NCBI GenBank assembly: GCA_900547965.1
Contig: URJE01000059.1
Span: 1-10,833 of the forward strand
From: an uncultured Eggerthella sp.
Lineage (GTDB): Bacteria > Actinomycetota > Coriobacteriia > Coriobacteriales > Eggerthellaceae
Reading direction: 5' to 3'
Length of the DNA: 10,833 nt
Shown: piece after piece, positions 1-6,630 of the stretch
Numbering within the stretch: the first letter of the stretch is position 1
How the letters are laid out: the number at the start of each line of letters is the position of its first letter
Made by a program: the position numbers and the translations under genes
Notes under the pieces: generated by a model
The model's database searches: none
The model's input: the letters and a program-made list of their open reading frames with translations, nothing else
Told to the model about the DNA's origin: nothing

Positions 1-1
1 C

Positions 2-550
2 TTGTCTATCGCTCTTATGGCGGTTGCGGCATGGGTTACGGTTCCCTTTGGGCCGGTTCCCTTCACCCTGCAGACGCTTGCTGTGATGTTCGTGCTGTTC
101 GCCCTGCCTGCAAAGCAGGCGCTGATTGCAATTGGCGGCTATATTGTTCTTGGCGGTCTGGGTCTTCCGGTGTTCTCTTCCTTTAAGGGTGGCTTGGCTG
201 CGCTGATGGGCCCCACGGGCGGTTTCATCGTGGGCTTTTTCGTGGCAGCTTTGGTCGCCATTGCCGTTGCTGCCCTGTTGAAGCGCACCCCTCTGTTTGC
301 TTCCGAGGAGCAGAAATCTTTCTTCGGCACCCACATTGCCGCGGGTGTTCTTGCCCGTAATGTGGTTATGGGTGTGGTATTCCTGGCTGTCCTCTACGTG
401 TTTGGCTGGGCATGGCTCATGCTGGCAGCTCATCTTAGCGCCGAGGCTGCTTTTGCTGCTGCAGTGGCGCCTTTCGTCCTGATCGACGTGATGAAGATGG
501 TCGCTGCCGTGCTGATCGCCCAGGCGGTAAGCGCCGTGGTTTCTCGCTAG
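2..550 (+). CDS. bioY: Biotin transporter BioY (S component), 5'-truncated
   Basis: This is the substrate-binding membrane component of an ECF-type biotin uptake system. The visible 182 residues are almost entirely hydrophobic helices. They carry the family's early PFGPVPFTLQT stretch near residues 15-25 and the GLPVFSSFKGG...GPTGG segment around residues 53-73, both typical of BioY. The family is usually about 180-200 residues and normally has a few more residues before the SIALMAVAAWV helix, so the true start probably lies just upstream of the window; the TTG at position 2 should not be taken as the start. The stop is TAG at 548-550. No ATPase (EcfA/BioM) or EcfT/BioN gene is visible nearby, so it would use a shared energising module encoded elsewhere, or act alone as some BioY proteins do. 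The identification is secure; only the 5' end is missing. Confidence 0.93.
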   Translation: MSIALMAVAAWVTVPFGPVPFTLQTLAVMFVLFALPAKQALIAIGGYIVLGGLGLPVFSSFKGGLAALMGPTGGFIVGFFVAALVAIAVAALLKRTPLFASEEQKSFFGTHIAAGVLARNVVMGVVFLAVLYVFGWAWLMLAAHLSAEAAFAAAVAPFVLIDVMKMVAAVLIAQAVSAVVSR

Positions 551-605
551 GGTTTTCGGGTACGGTTTCAGGGGCTGTTTGGAGGTAAGGCTGCTGCCGT
601 TCTTC

Positions 606-742
606 GCCTGTTCCGTCGCGACGGGCGCATGGCTGCGAAGGTCCTTTGAGGATAGTGGCCGTTCCTCGCGGGCGCCTAATCGGCCCGACCGCTCTAAGTA
701 GGGGGGGGATACGGGTTCTATTGGCTGTTCCGCGCGGGTGAC
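606..742 (+). repeat. Three diverged copies of a ~20-bp GTTCC/CGCGGG motif
   Basis: Between bioY and its terminator three similar stretches occur at about 606-632, 657-676 and 723-742. They share a GTTCC core followed by CGCG and GGGYG. The second and third agree at 16 of 20 positions without gaps and lie 66 bp apart; the first needs small gaps. I see no gene in 551-808 on either strand. This could be a long structured 3' UTR of bioY or the remains of a repeat. The evidence is modest. Confidence 0.3.
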
Positions 743-808
743 CGGCAGCCTTCGTTGCCACCATGCCTGCTTTGAGGGCGCCTGGATTCCTGATTGGTCG
801 TTAAGTGG

Positions 809-839
809 GGAGGATCGCATCTTGCGGTCCTCCTTTTTT
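809..839 (+). terminator. Intrinsic terminator downstream of bioY
   Basis: A 10-bp stem (GGAGGATCGC at 809-818 pairing with GCGGTCCTCC at 824-833, with one U-G wobble) closes a 5-nt loop and is followed directly by six T residues at 834-839. This is a textbook Rho-independent terminator for plus-strand transcription. It lies about 260 bp after the bioY stop, so bioY mRNA would carry a long 3' UTR, or a separate small transcript ends here. Confidence 0.88.
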
Positions 840-862
840 GTGCATGAGTGCTGGATGAATCC

Positions 863-1193
863 TGGCAAGAAGTGGCCATTGCGTATTCTCGTGCAGCCGA
901 AAGACACCTGTTTGGCAAGATCTAGCCGTAGCGCATCCTTAAGCGGCAAGCTATGGCAATATTTCGTCGCGATGTATTCCCAAAAGGGCTCCGGACGGGA
1001 AAAACACCCCTTCGTGGCAAGATATCGCCGAGATGCATGCAAAATCAGCTAATTTTGGCAAGATCTGCTTCCTATGTATGCTTAAAACCGGGAAAAACGC
1101 AGTTGGGGAATACATCTCACGAATATCTTGCCCGGAAGGGCCTCTTTTCCTGTCCGGAGCTCTCAAATCATGCATAATGAGCAATTTTTGCCA
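863..1193. repeat. Cluster of seven diverged ~30-nt repeats, unknown family
   Basis: Seven copies of one motif align almost without gaps. The motif is TGGCAAGAT, then about nine variable bases, then GATGTAT (or ATGCAT), a K, a C and an A-rich end. Forward copies start at 863, 913, 954, 1015 and 1056. Reverse-strand copies start at 1133 and 1193 and read leftwards. Forward start-to-start distances are 50, 41, 61 and 41 bp, and the two reverse copies are 60 bp apart. A second conserved block, GCTCCGGACRGGAAAA, lies between copies on each strand (988-1003 forward, 1160-1145 reverse). No convincing ORF covers the region. It sits between convergent genes, where REP-type and other intergenic repeats are common. 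I do not recognise the family. Confidence 0.75.
954..1193. repeat. Long imperfect inverted repeat inside the repeat cluster
   Basis: The segments 954-1046 and 1102-1193 are reverse complements of each other about a centre near 1074. From 988 to 1040 the match to the opposite arm is gap-free at roughly three positions in four, and includes GGCAAGATAT and GCTCCGGAC in exact register. Only a one-base offset appears further out. Transcribed RNA could fold into a long stem with a loop holding the forward copy at 1056. Confidence 0.7.
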
Positions 1194-1276
1194 CTCTTTT
1201 GCGGTTCCGCCTTTTGCGCGGGGGCGCACCGCCAGCGTTGTGGTTCTGGGCGCATCGAAGCGTTATGATCGCCCTT

Positions 1277-1543
1277 CACGTGGAGGTGCAAGCGTGAGCC
1301 TGCTTGGCGGCGAGCTGGGAAAGTGCGGGCCGCCCCCCCCTCGCGTGGAGGCGCAAGCGCTGTGGGAGCTCGTCCGCAGTTGCAAGCATCATGAGGCTTA
1401 TCCGTAGGCGCAGGCGCCGTGTGGCTCATCCGCAGGTGCGAGCCTCTGGGGCCCATCCGGGGCTGCAAGTGCTGTGACTCGTCCTTTATGTTGAGGTACC
1501 AGCGTCGCGGTTCGTTCTTTGCGTGGGAGCGTCAGAGCGGCAG
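1277..1543. repeat. Degenerate ~28-bp tandem repeat array
   Basis: About seven to eight units with a rough consensus of CGCRGGTGCAAGCG followed by CTGTGGCTCATC can be seen. The clearest units are 1375-1402, 1403-1430, 1431-1457 and 1458-1483 (28, 28, 27 and 26 bp). Looser, longer units lie at 1342-1374, 1484-1517 and 1518-1543, and an isolated copy at 1277-1307. The unit length is not a multiple of three and varies, which argues against a protein repeat. The array lies immediately beyond the 3' end of the minus-strand kinase gene. I see no ordinary terminator for that gene, so the array might form part of its 3' UTR. Confidence 0.6.
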
Positions 1544-1550
1544 CGAAAAA

Positions 1551-2564
1551 CTACAGGGCAGGGAAGGCCATTACGAACACGGCGCCGCCTTCGGGGGCGT
1601 TGAATGCCGTTACCGTGCCATCGAAACTCTCTACGATTTCCTTCACGATGGCCAAGCCAAGGCCAGCGCCCCCGCTGTTGCGAGCGCGCGAGGCATCGCT
1701 GCGGTAGAAGCGCTTGAACAGAAGAGAAGGATCGTCTTCGATGCCGCAGCCATCATCTTTCACAGCAATAATTGCCTGGTCGTTCACGCCAGAAAGCAGA
1801 ACCCGAACATGCCCGCCCTCTTCGACGTGACGAATGGCGTTGTCGACCAAATTGATGATGGCCTGCTTGAGTCGATCGGTGTTGCCCAGGATGTCGGGGG
1901 CGGCGCCTTCTACGCTTAAGGTGACGTTTTTGTCTTGGGCGATAGGCTCAAGCATTTCGATAACCTCTTGGGCAACGGGCGCGATATCCAAACGCTTCAA
2001 GGCTGTTGCAGGCACGCCTTCTTTGGCATGCTGCAAAGCCAGAAGCGAATTGGTGAGCTTCTTCAGGCGTTCCGATTCGCTCAGGATAATTTCGCAGAAA
2101 TGTTCACGCGTCGATTGGGGCATATCGGGGTCGAGCATCAATTCGGCATTGCCGCTGATGGCGGTGAGGGGTGTGCGGAACTCGTGGGCAACATCGCTTA
2201 CGAAAGAATCTTGACGGTCTTGCATTTTCGAAAGTTCGTCGAGTTTTGCCTCGTAGGCGCGGTTCAGCTCGCGGAAGTCTTCGGACAACTGGTCAACTTC
2301 GTAAAGCGCACCCGTAGGCTTGAACACGATGCTTTTATCGCCTTCGCGGTAAGCGCGTGTTTTCTGCGCCAATTCAGTGAGCGGCTGGGCGATGAAGTGC
2401 GCAATGAGCAAGCTCAAGAAATAGCAGAGGCAGGAAACGGGGATGATGAATGCCAGGATGAAGTGCGAGCAGCCGAATACCAGTACGGCAACAGTTGCCG
2501 TAACAGAGCAGCCGAAAATAGCCAGCAAAGCGGTAAGAAAAGAAATGTTGGTAAACAGCCTCAT
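1551..2564 (-). CDS. Membrane sensor histidine kinase, short-loop type
   Basis: This is the kinase half of a two-component system, acting at the cytoplasmic membrane. Two hydrophobic helices at about residues 8-31 and 35-58 are separated by only a few residues, so there is no real extracytoplasmic sensor domain. A HAMP-like linker (about 58-112) follows, then a HisKA domain with the H-box SDVAHEFRTPL and phospho-accepting His127. The HATPase domain has an N-box (NLVDNAIRH, Asn238 and Asn242), a G1 box (DDGCGI, 270-275), an F-box (LFKRFYRSD) and a G2 box (GGAGLGLAI, 298-306). All catalytic boxes are intact at 337 residues. The ATG has a GAGGGG ribosome site 5-9 nt upstream. It follows the response regulator gene on the same strand by 51 bp and is almost certainly cotranscribed with it. 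The stimulus cannot be read from the sequence; short-loop kinases commonly sense within the membrane or through partner proteins. Confidence 0.93.
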   Translation of the reverse strand: MRLFTNISFLTALLAIFGCSVTATVAVLVFGCSHFILAFIIPVSCLCYFLSLLIAHFIAQPLTELAQKTRAYREGDKSIVFKPTGALYEVDQLSEDFRELNRAYEAKLDELSKMQDRQDSFVSDVAHEFRTPLTAISGNAELMLDPDMPQSTREHFCEIILSESERLKKLTNSLLALQHAKEGVPATALKRLDIAPVAQEVIEMLEPIAQDKNVTLSVEGAAPDILGNTDRLKQAIINLVDNAIRHVEEGGHVRVLLSGVNDQAIIAVKDDGCGIEDDPSLLFKRFYRSDASRARNSGGAGLGLAIVKEIVESFDGTVTAFNAPEGGAVFVMAFPAL

Positions 2565-2615
2565 TGAATCCCCTCGAAGCGGCAGATGGCGTAAGCGCCG
2601 GTCTGCAAACGCCCC

Positions 2616-3308
2616 TTATTTCTTGAAGCGATAGCCGTATCCGCGCACCGTTTCAACAAGCTTCGGATCGTATCCGGCTGCTTCGATCTTATCGCGAAGG
2701 CGCTTGATATGCGTATCGACCGTCTTTGTTTCCGTGATAAATTCCCATCCCCATGCATCGTGGAGAAGATCTTCGCGGGAGACTACTTTGCCGGCATTGT
2801 GCATAAGGCAGCTTAGCAGCTCGAATTCGCGCGGGGTGAGGTCGATGGGACCCTTTTCGCCTTGGGCAACATGCGTGTCTTCGTTCAGGGTGATGCCGCT
2901 TGCCGTTACTTCATTCGTGGGCTGCGCACTTTCCAGGCCTTGGCTGCGACGCAGGAGGGCGCGGGTGCGCGCAAGAAGCTCGCGCACGCCGAAGGGCTTT
3001 GCGAGGTAGTCGTCGGCTCCAAGCTCGAGTCCTACGACTTTGTTCAGTTCGCTGTCACGCGCAGAAAGGAACAGGATGGGCGTGGTCATCTTCGCGCGGA
3101 TGCGGCGGCACAGTTCGTATCCGTCGATACCGGGCAGCATAATGTCTAAAATGAACAGATCGAAGTGGTCGCTCTCTATTTTTTCGAGCGCTTCTTCGCC
3201 GTTGGAAGCCACCTCGGTGAGGTAGCCTTCCTTCTGCATGGCATAGCTTACAAATTCAGTGATGGAAGGCTCATCGTCTACGATGAGTATGCGAGCGGGA
3301 TTTTCCAT
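2616..3308 (-). CDS. OmpR/PhoB-family response regulator
   Basis: This is the DNA-binding partner of the histidine kinase gene just downstream. The N-terminal receiver domain (residues 1-120) has the acidic pair Asp11/Asp12, the phosphorylation site Asp55 (LFILDIMLPG), the switch Ser82 (FLSAR) and Lys104 (AKPF). A linker of about 20 residues leads to a winged-helix output domain with the typical TPREFELL, VVSREDLL, TVDTHIKRLRDKI and VRGYGYRF signatures. The start is chosen at the ATG at 3308, giving 230 residues: it begins directly before the first receiver strand (MENPARILIVDD) and has a GAAGGTGG ribosome site just upstream. An in-frame ATG at 3365 would add 19 residues that resemble nothing in the family. 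It is transcribed first in a two-gene operon, and target genes are unknown. Confidence 0.95.
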   Translation of the reverse strand: MENPARILIVDDEPSITEFVSYAMQKEGYLTEVASNGEEALEKIESDHFDLFILDIMLPGIDGYELCRRIRAKMTTPILFLSARDSELNKVVGLELGADDYLAKPFGVRELLARTRALLRRSQGLESAQPTNEVTASGITLNEDTHVAQGEKGPIDLTPREFELLSCLMHNAGKVVSREDLLHDAWGWEFITETKTVDTHIKRLRDKIEAAGYDPKLVETVRGYGYRFKK

Positions 3309-3424
3309 TGCGCCACCTTCTGCGGATGCGTTAATTACGGTTACGGCTAAGGGATTGCCGTCCAAAATCGATAGTATGGTAGCATTCGCTCGTATCGCTT
3401 AAACCTGAAGGGATTGTCAGAAAC
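3309..3424. promoter_or_regulatory. Divergent intergenic region: regulator operon and coaX
   Basis: These 116 bp separate two divergent starts and must hold the promoter of the minus-strand regulator operon, and probably one for coaX. The ribosome sites are visible: GAAGGTGG before the regulator (minus) and GAAGGGA at 3407-3413 before coaX (plus). A TATGGT hexamer at 3375-3380 could be a -10 for coaX, but no matching -35 at good spacing is clear. No convincing operator was found. Confidence 0.4.
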
Positions 3425-4195
3425 ATGTTACTTGCGATTGACGTGGGAAATACCCAAACCGTGCTCGGTGTATACGATGGCGAGCATTTGGTTCATATGT
3501 GGCGCGTGGCTACCAACGTGGACCACACCAGCGATGAGCTTCGAATAAAACTGCATGTTCTGATGGCTGCAGAAGGCGTTGATCCCAAGTGCATCGACGG
3601 CGCCATTCTGGCATCGGTGGTTCCCGCCCTTACCCACAATTGGGAAAAGGCATGCTATCGCTCGTTTTGCGTCAAGTTGCTCGTTATTTCCGCTCAAACG
3701 GTGGGGCATCTTATCAACATGGACCAGGAAAAGTTCGCCGAATTGGGCGCCGATCGCGTGGCAGATGCTGCTGCTGCGAAATGCCTGTACGGTTCGCCCG
3801 TCATTGTGGTTGACTTCGGTACTGCTACCAATATCGAGATCATCGACAAGACAGGCACGTTTGTGGGTGGCATCATTGCCCCCGGTGTCGATTCTTCCAT
3901 GCGCAGTCTGCTTTCCCGTGCGGCGCTGCTGCGCTCCGTGGAGCTGGAAGACCCGGGCACGGCAATCGGAACCAATACGGCCGACGCGCTCAAGGTTGGC
4001 GTGGTGTACGGTGAGGCGGCTCGTGTCGACGGCTTGGTTGAGCGCGTCTTCGATCAGTTGGGCTATGAAGCCAAGGTTGTGGCAACCGGCGGCTTGGCTC
4101 ACCGCATCGCCCCCGCAACGAAGCACATCGCCGAAATCAACCTTGAACTCACTTTGCAGGGTTTGCGTATGATCTACGATGAGATTGCCCAGTAA
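3425..4195 (+). CDS. coaX: Type III pantothenate kinase
   Basis: It phosphorylates pantothenate to 4'-phosphopantothenate, the first committed step of coenzyme A synthesis, in the cytosol. The protein has 256 residues, the normal size for CoaX. It shows the ASKHA-fold features of the family: phosphate-1 loop AIDVGNTQT with Asp6, the GADR motif with catalytic Asp110, the DFGTATN motif with Asp130 (monovalent cation/phosphate-2 region), the GGIIAPG loop (148-154) and the late ATGG motif (220-223). The segment before GADR reads INMDQEKFAE rather than the more usual Tyr-x-Asn-Pro form, a minor deviation. The ATG has a GAAGGGA site 11 nt upstream. fhs begins 48 bp after the stop with no terminator between, so the two may be cotranscribed, although their pathways are not directly linked. 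Confidence 0.94.
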   Translation: MLLAIDVGNTQTVLGVYDGEHLVHMWRVATNVDHTSDELRIKLHVLMAAEGVDPKCIDGAILASVVPALTHNWEKACYRSFCVKLLVISAQTVGHLINMDQEKFAELGADRVADAAAAKCLYGSPVIVVDFGTATNIEIIDKTGTFVGGIIAPGVDSSMRSLLSRAALLRSVELEDPGTAIGTNTADALKVGVVYGEAARVDGLVERVFDQLGYEAKVVATGGLAHRIAPATKHIAEINLELTLQGLRMIYDEIAQ

Positions 4196-4243
4196 AAACC
4201 AGTAGGACAGAGCAATAAGCCAAGAAGAGGAAGCGAACTGTTT

Positions 4244-5911
4244 ATGCTGACAGATATCGAAATCGCGCAGGCGGCAACGCCTTGCCCCATTACCGAAATC
4301 GCTGAAAAGGCAGGTATCTCGGAAGAGTACCTCGAGTGCTACGGCAAAACCAAGGCAAAGGTTGACTACAACCTACTCCGCAATGAAGACCACAAGTCTG
4401 GCAAGTTGGTGCTGGTTACTGCAATCAACCCCACCGCTGCAGGCGAAGGCAAAACCACCACGACGGTCGGCTTGGGCGATGCCCTTTCCCGCTTGGGCAA
4501 GAAAACGGTAATCGCTTTGCGCGAGCCTAGCTTGGGACCGGTATTCGGCATCAAGGGCGGCGCCGCAGGCGGTGGCTATTCCCAGGTAATCCCCATGGAA
4601 GAAATCAACCTGCATTTCACGGGCGACTTCCATGCTATTGGCGCGGCAAACAATTTGCTTGCCGCTTTGCTTGATGCCCATATCCACAATGGCAACGAGC
4701 TTGGCATCGACGTTCGCCGCATCACGTGGAAGCGCGTTGTCGACATGAACGACCGCCAGCTGCGCAACATCGTGTGCGGCTTGGGCGGCAAAGCTAATGG
4801 TGTTCCTCGTGAAGACGGCTTCGATATTACGGTTGCTTCCGAGGTTATGGCCATCTTCTGCTTGGCAACCTCCATCACCGACCTGAAGGAGCGCCTGGGC
4901 CGCATTGTTGTTGGCTATACCCGCGACGACAAGCCCGTTACCGCCCATGATCTTCATGCTGAAGGCGCTATGGCGGCGCTTTTGAAGGACGCGCTGAAGC
5001 CCAATCTGGTGCAGACGCTCGAAGGAACCCCTGCATTCGTGCACGGCGGCCCCTTCGCCAACATCGCACATGGCTGCAATTCCATCATGGCAACCAACAT
5101 GGCTCTTGCTCTGGGCGATTATGCGGTAACCGAGGCTGGCTTCGGTGCCGACCTGGGAGCCGAGAAGTTCCTGGACATCAAATGCCGCCTTGCTGGCTTG
5201 GAACCTGATGCGGTTGTAGTTGTTGCCACGGTTCGTGCGCTGAAGAACCATGGTGGCGTTGCCAAGGCCGATCTGAACGAGGAGAACCTCGAAGCGCTGG
5301 AAAGGGGTCTTCCCAACCTGCTTCAGCATGTGGAAAACATTACCAAGGTGTTCGGCCTTCCATGCGTTGTTGCTATCAACGAATTCCCCACTGACACCCA
5401 GGCGGAAATCGACTTGGTTCGCGCCAAGTGCCAGGAGCTCGGTGTTAACGTTGCCCTTTCCCAGGTTTGGGCAAAAGGCGGTGAAGGCGGCGTAGAGCTT
5501 GCCGAAGAAGTTATGCGTCTGTGCGAGCAGGAAAGCTCCCTCGCCTTCACTTATGAAGACGAGATGGGCCTCGCGGAAAAGATCGAGGCAGTTGCCAAGC
5601 GCATTTACCATGCGGATGGGGTAGACTTTGCTCCGGCTGCGAAGAAGGAAATCAAGCAGCTCGAAGAATTGGGCTTCGGATCTATGCCGGTTTGTATGGC
5701 GAAAACCCAGTACAGCTTCTCTGACGATGCTGCACTGCTTGGCGCTCCGCGCAATTTCCGCATCACGGTTCGTCAGGTCAAGGTATCTGCAGGCGCTGGC
5801 TTTGTTGTTGCCCTTACTGGTAATGTCATGACCATGCCAGGTTTGGGCAAGACTCCTGCTGCCTTTAAGATCGACGTTGATGAAACGGGCAAGATCTCTG
5901 GCTTGTTCTAA
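4244..5911 (+). CDS. fhs: Formate--tetrahydrofolate ligase
   Basis: It activates formate with ATP and tetrahydrofolate to 10-formyl-THF, the entry of formate into one-carbon metabolism; in acetogens it is the first methyl-branch step after formate. The length of 555 residues matches the family. Visible motifs are the P-loop INPTAAGEGKTT (61-72), the family signature EPSLGPVFGIKGGAAGGG (94-111), FVHGGPFANIAHGCNS (265-280) and VATVRALKNHGG (327-338). The ATG is preceded by a GAGGAAG ribosome site. It is the first gene of an fhs-fchA-folD set covering formate to methylene-THF. This set alone does not show acetogenesis: no CO dehydrogenase/acetyl-CoA synthase or methylene-THF reductase is in the window. 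Supply of formyl-THF for purines and fMet, or use of the route in reverse to make ATP from formyl-THF, are equally possible. Confidence 0.97.
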   Translation: MLTDIEIAQAATPCPITEIAEKAGISEEYLECYGKTKAKVDYNLLRNEDHKSGKLVLVTAINPTAAGEGKTTTTVGLGDALSRLGKKTVIALREPSLGPVFGIKGGAAGGGYSQVIPMEEINLHFTGDFHAIGAANNLLAALLDAHIHNGNELGIDVRRITWKRVVDMNDRQLRNIVCGLGGKANGVPREDGFDITVASEVMAIFCLATSITDLKERLGRIVVGYTRDDKPVTAHDLHAEGAMAALLKDALKPNLVQTLEGTPAFVHGGPFANIAHGCNSIMATNMALALGDYAVTEAGFGADLGAEKFLDIKCRLAGLEPDAVVVVATVRALKNHGGVAKADLNEENLEALERGLPNLLQHVENITKVFGLPCVVAINEFPTDTQAEIDLVRAKCQELGVNVALSQVWAKGGEGGVELAEEVMRLCEQESSLAFTYEDEMGLAEKIEAVAKRIYHADGVDFAPAAKKEIKQLEELGFGSMPVCMAKTQYSFSDDAALLGAPRNFRITVRQVKVSAGAGFVVALTGNVMTMPGLGKTPAAFKIDVDETGKISGLF

Positions 5912-5950
5912 GCTGTTAGAAAATAGCTGGAAATACTGGAAAGGTATTAT

Positions 5951-5976
5951 CGGGCTGGCGCAGGTGCGCTGGCCCG
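5951..5976 (+). promoter_or_regulatory. Hairpin between fhs and fchA
   Basis: The segment CGGGCTGGCGC (5951-5961) pairs with GCGCTGGCCCG (5966-5976), giving an 11-bp stem with two wobble pairs and a 4-nt loop. No T-run follows, so it is a poor intrinsic terminator. It could stabilise the fhs message end or reduce read-through into fchA-folD, which start about 40 bp later. Confidence 0.5.
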
Positions 5977-6013
5977 TATCATTGTTGTAGGCAATAAACG
6001 ATTAGGAAACATC

Positions 6014-6628
6014 TTGAGCGAGTGGACATTAATTGACGAGGTTGCTGCTGGCACCCCAACCCCTGGTGGCGGCGCAGCCGCTGCATATGTGGGGGCCTTG
6101 GGATCGGCGTTGAATTCCATGGTGGGAAACCTGACGGTTGGCAAGAAAAGCTACGCCGACGTGGAAGACCAGGTGAAGGAATGTCTGTCACAGCTTCAGC
6201 AGGTGCGCGAAGAGCTTCTTGCCTTGTCGAAGAAGGACTCCGAGGCATTTGCCCCTTTGGCGGCATGCTTCAAGATGCCCCGTGCCACCGAAGAAGAAAA
6301 GGCGCAGCGCGCCGAAGCAATGCAGAAGGCGCTTATCGATGCTATCGAAGTGCCCTTGTCGATTATGAAAGCATGCGCTCGCGTTATCGATCTTTCCGAT
6401 TTTATGGCTCATAATGGCTCAAAGATGGCGCTTTCCGATGTTGCCACGGGTGTTTCCTTTGCGAAGGGAGCGCTTAAGGGCGCTGCCCTGAACATCTTCG
6501 TCAATGCGAAAATGCTTGAGGATCGTGAGCTTGCGAAGCGTTACACTGACGAAACGGAATGTCTCATTATTGAATGGGGCAAGCGTGCCGATGATATTTA
6601 CGTATTTGTGTTGGAGGGACTCAGATAA
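6014..6628 (+). CDS. fchA: Methenyltetrahydrofolate cyclohydrolase (FTCD-C/FchA family)
   Basis: The 204-residue protein belongs to the cyclodeaminase/cyclohydrolase family. Members either interconvert 10-formyl-THF and 5,10-methenyl-THF or release ammonia from formimino-THF. It shows the N-terminal GTPTPGGGAAAA glycine-rich motif (13-24), the central helical region, and SDVATG (141-146) with conserved Asp142. The start is a TTG at 6014: it has an AGGAAA ribosome site 7 nt upstream and gives the family's short N-terminus (SEWTLIDEVAAGTPTPGG), and no in-frame ATG lies nearby upstream. The position between fhs and folD, with folD starting 2 bp after its stop, argues for the cyclohydrolase role over formiminoglutamate/histidine breakdown. 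The case is strengthened because the adjacent FolD lacks key cyclohydrolase residues. A cyclodeaminase role cannot be excluded from sequence alone. Confidence 0.92.
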   Translation: MSEWTLIDEVAAGTPTPGGGAAAAYVGALGSALNSMVGNLTVGKKSYADVEDQVKECLSQLQQVREELLALSKKDSEAFAPLAACFKMPRATEEEKAQRAEAMQKALIDAIEVPLSIMKACARVIDLSDFMAHNGSKMALSDVATGVSFAKGALKGAALNIFVNAKMLEDRELAKRYTDETECLIIEWGKRADDIYVFVLEGLR

Positions 6629-6630
6629 GT

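Noticed and set aside
551..808. tRNA, SRP RNA, tmRNA or RNase P RNA in the GC-rich stretch after bioY
   Set aside because: None of the conserved cores I know (T-loop GGTTCGA, SRP GGAAG/AGCAGCC loop, tmRNA start, RNase P GAGGAAAGTCC) is present.
863..1193. CRISPR array
   Set aside because: The copies are highly diverged, spacing is uneven, and two copies are inverted. CRISPR repeats are near-identical and all in one direction, and no cas gene is present.
951..1229. Short open frames on both strands across the repeat cluster
   Set aside because: Their translations are low-complexity products of the repeats, have no plausible ribosome sites, and overlap each other on both strands.
1935..2567. 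Plus-strand open frame opposite the histidine kinase (210 codons)
   Set aside because: It is a shadow of the kinase gene, whose catalytic boxes are all conserved on the minus strand.
3309..3365. Upstream ATG at 3365 as the response-regulator start
   Set aside because: The extra 19 residues are atypical, and the ATG at 3308 has a strong ribosome site and sits right before the receiver domain.
3428..4126. Minus-strand open frame opposite coaX (232 codons)
   Set aside because: It is entirely inside coaX, with no family resemblance and no independent ribosome site that I could support.
4373..5611. Long open frame on the minus strand opposite fhs (412 codons)
   Set aside because: It is fully antisense to a strongly conserved gene. 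Its translation shows no recognisable domain, and long antisense frames are expected in GC-rich coding DNA.
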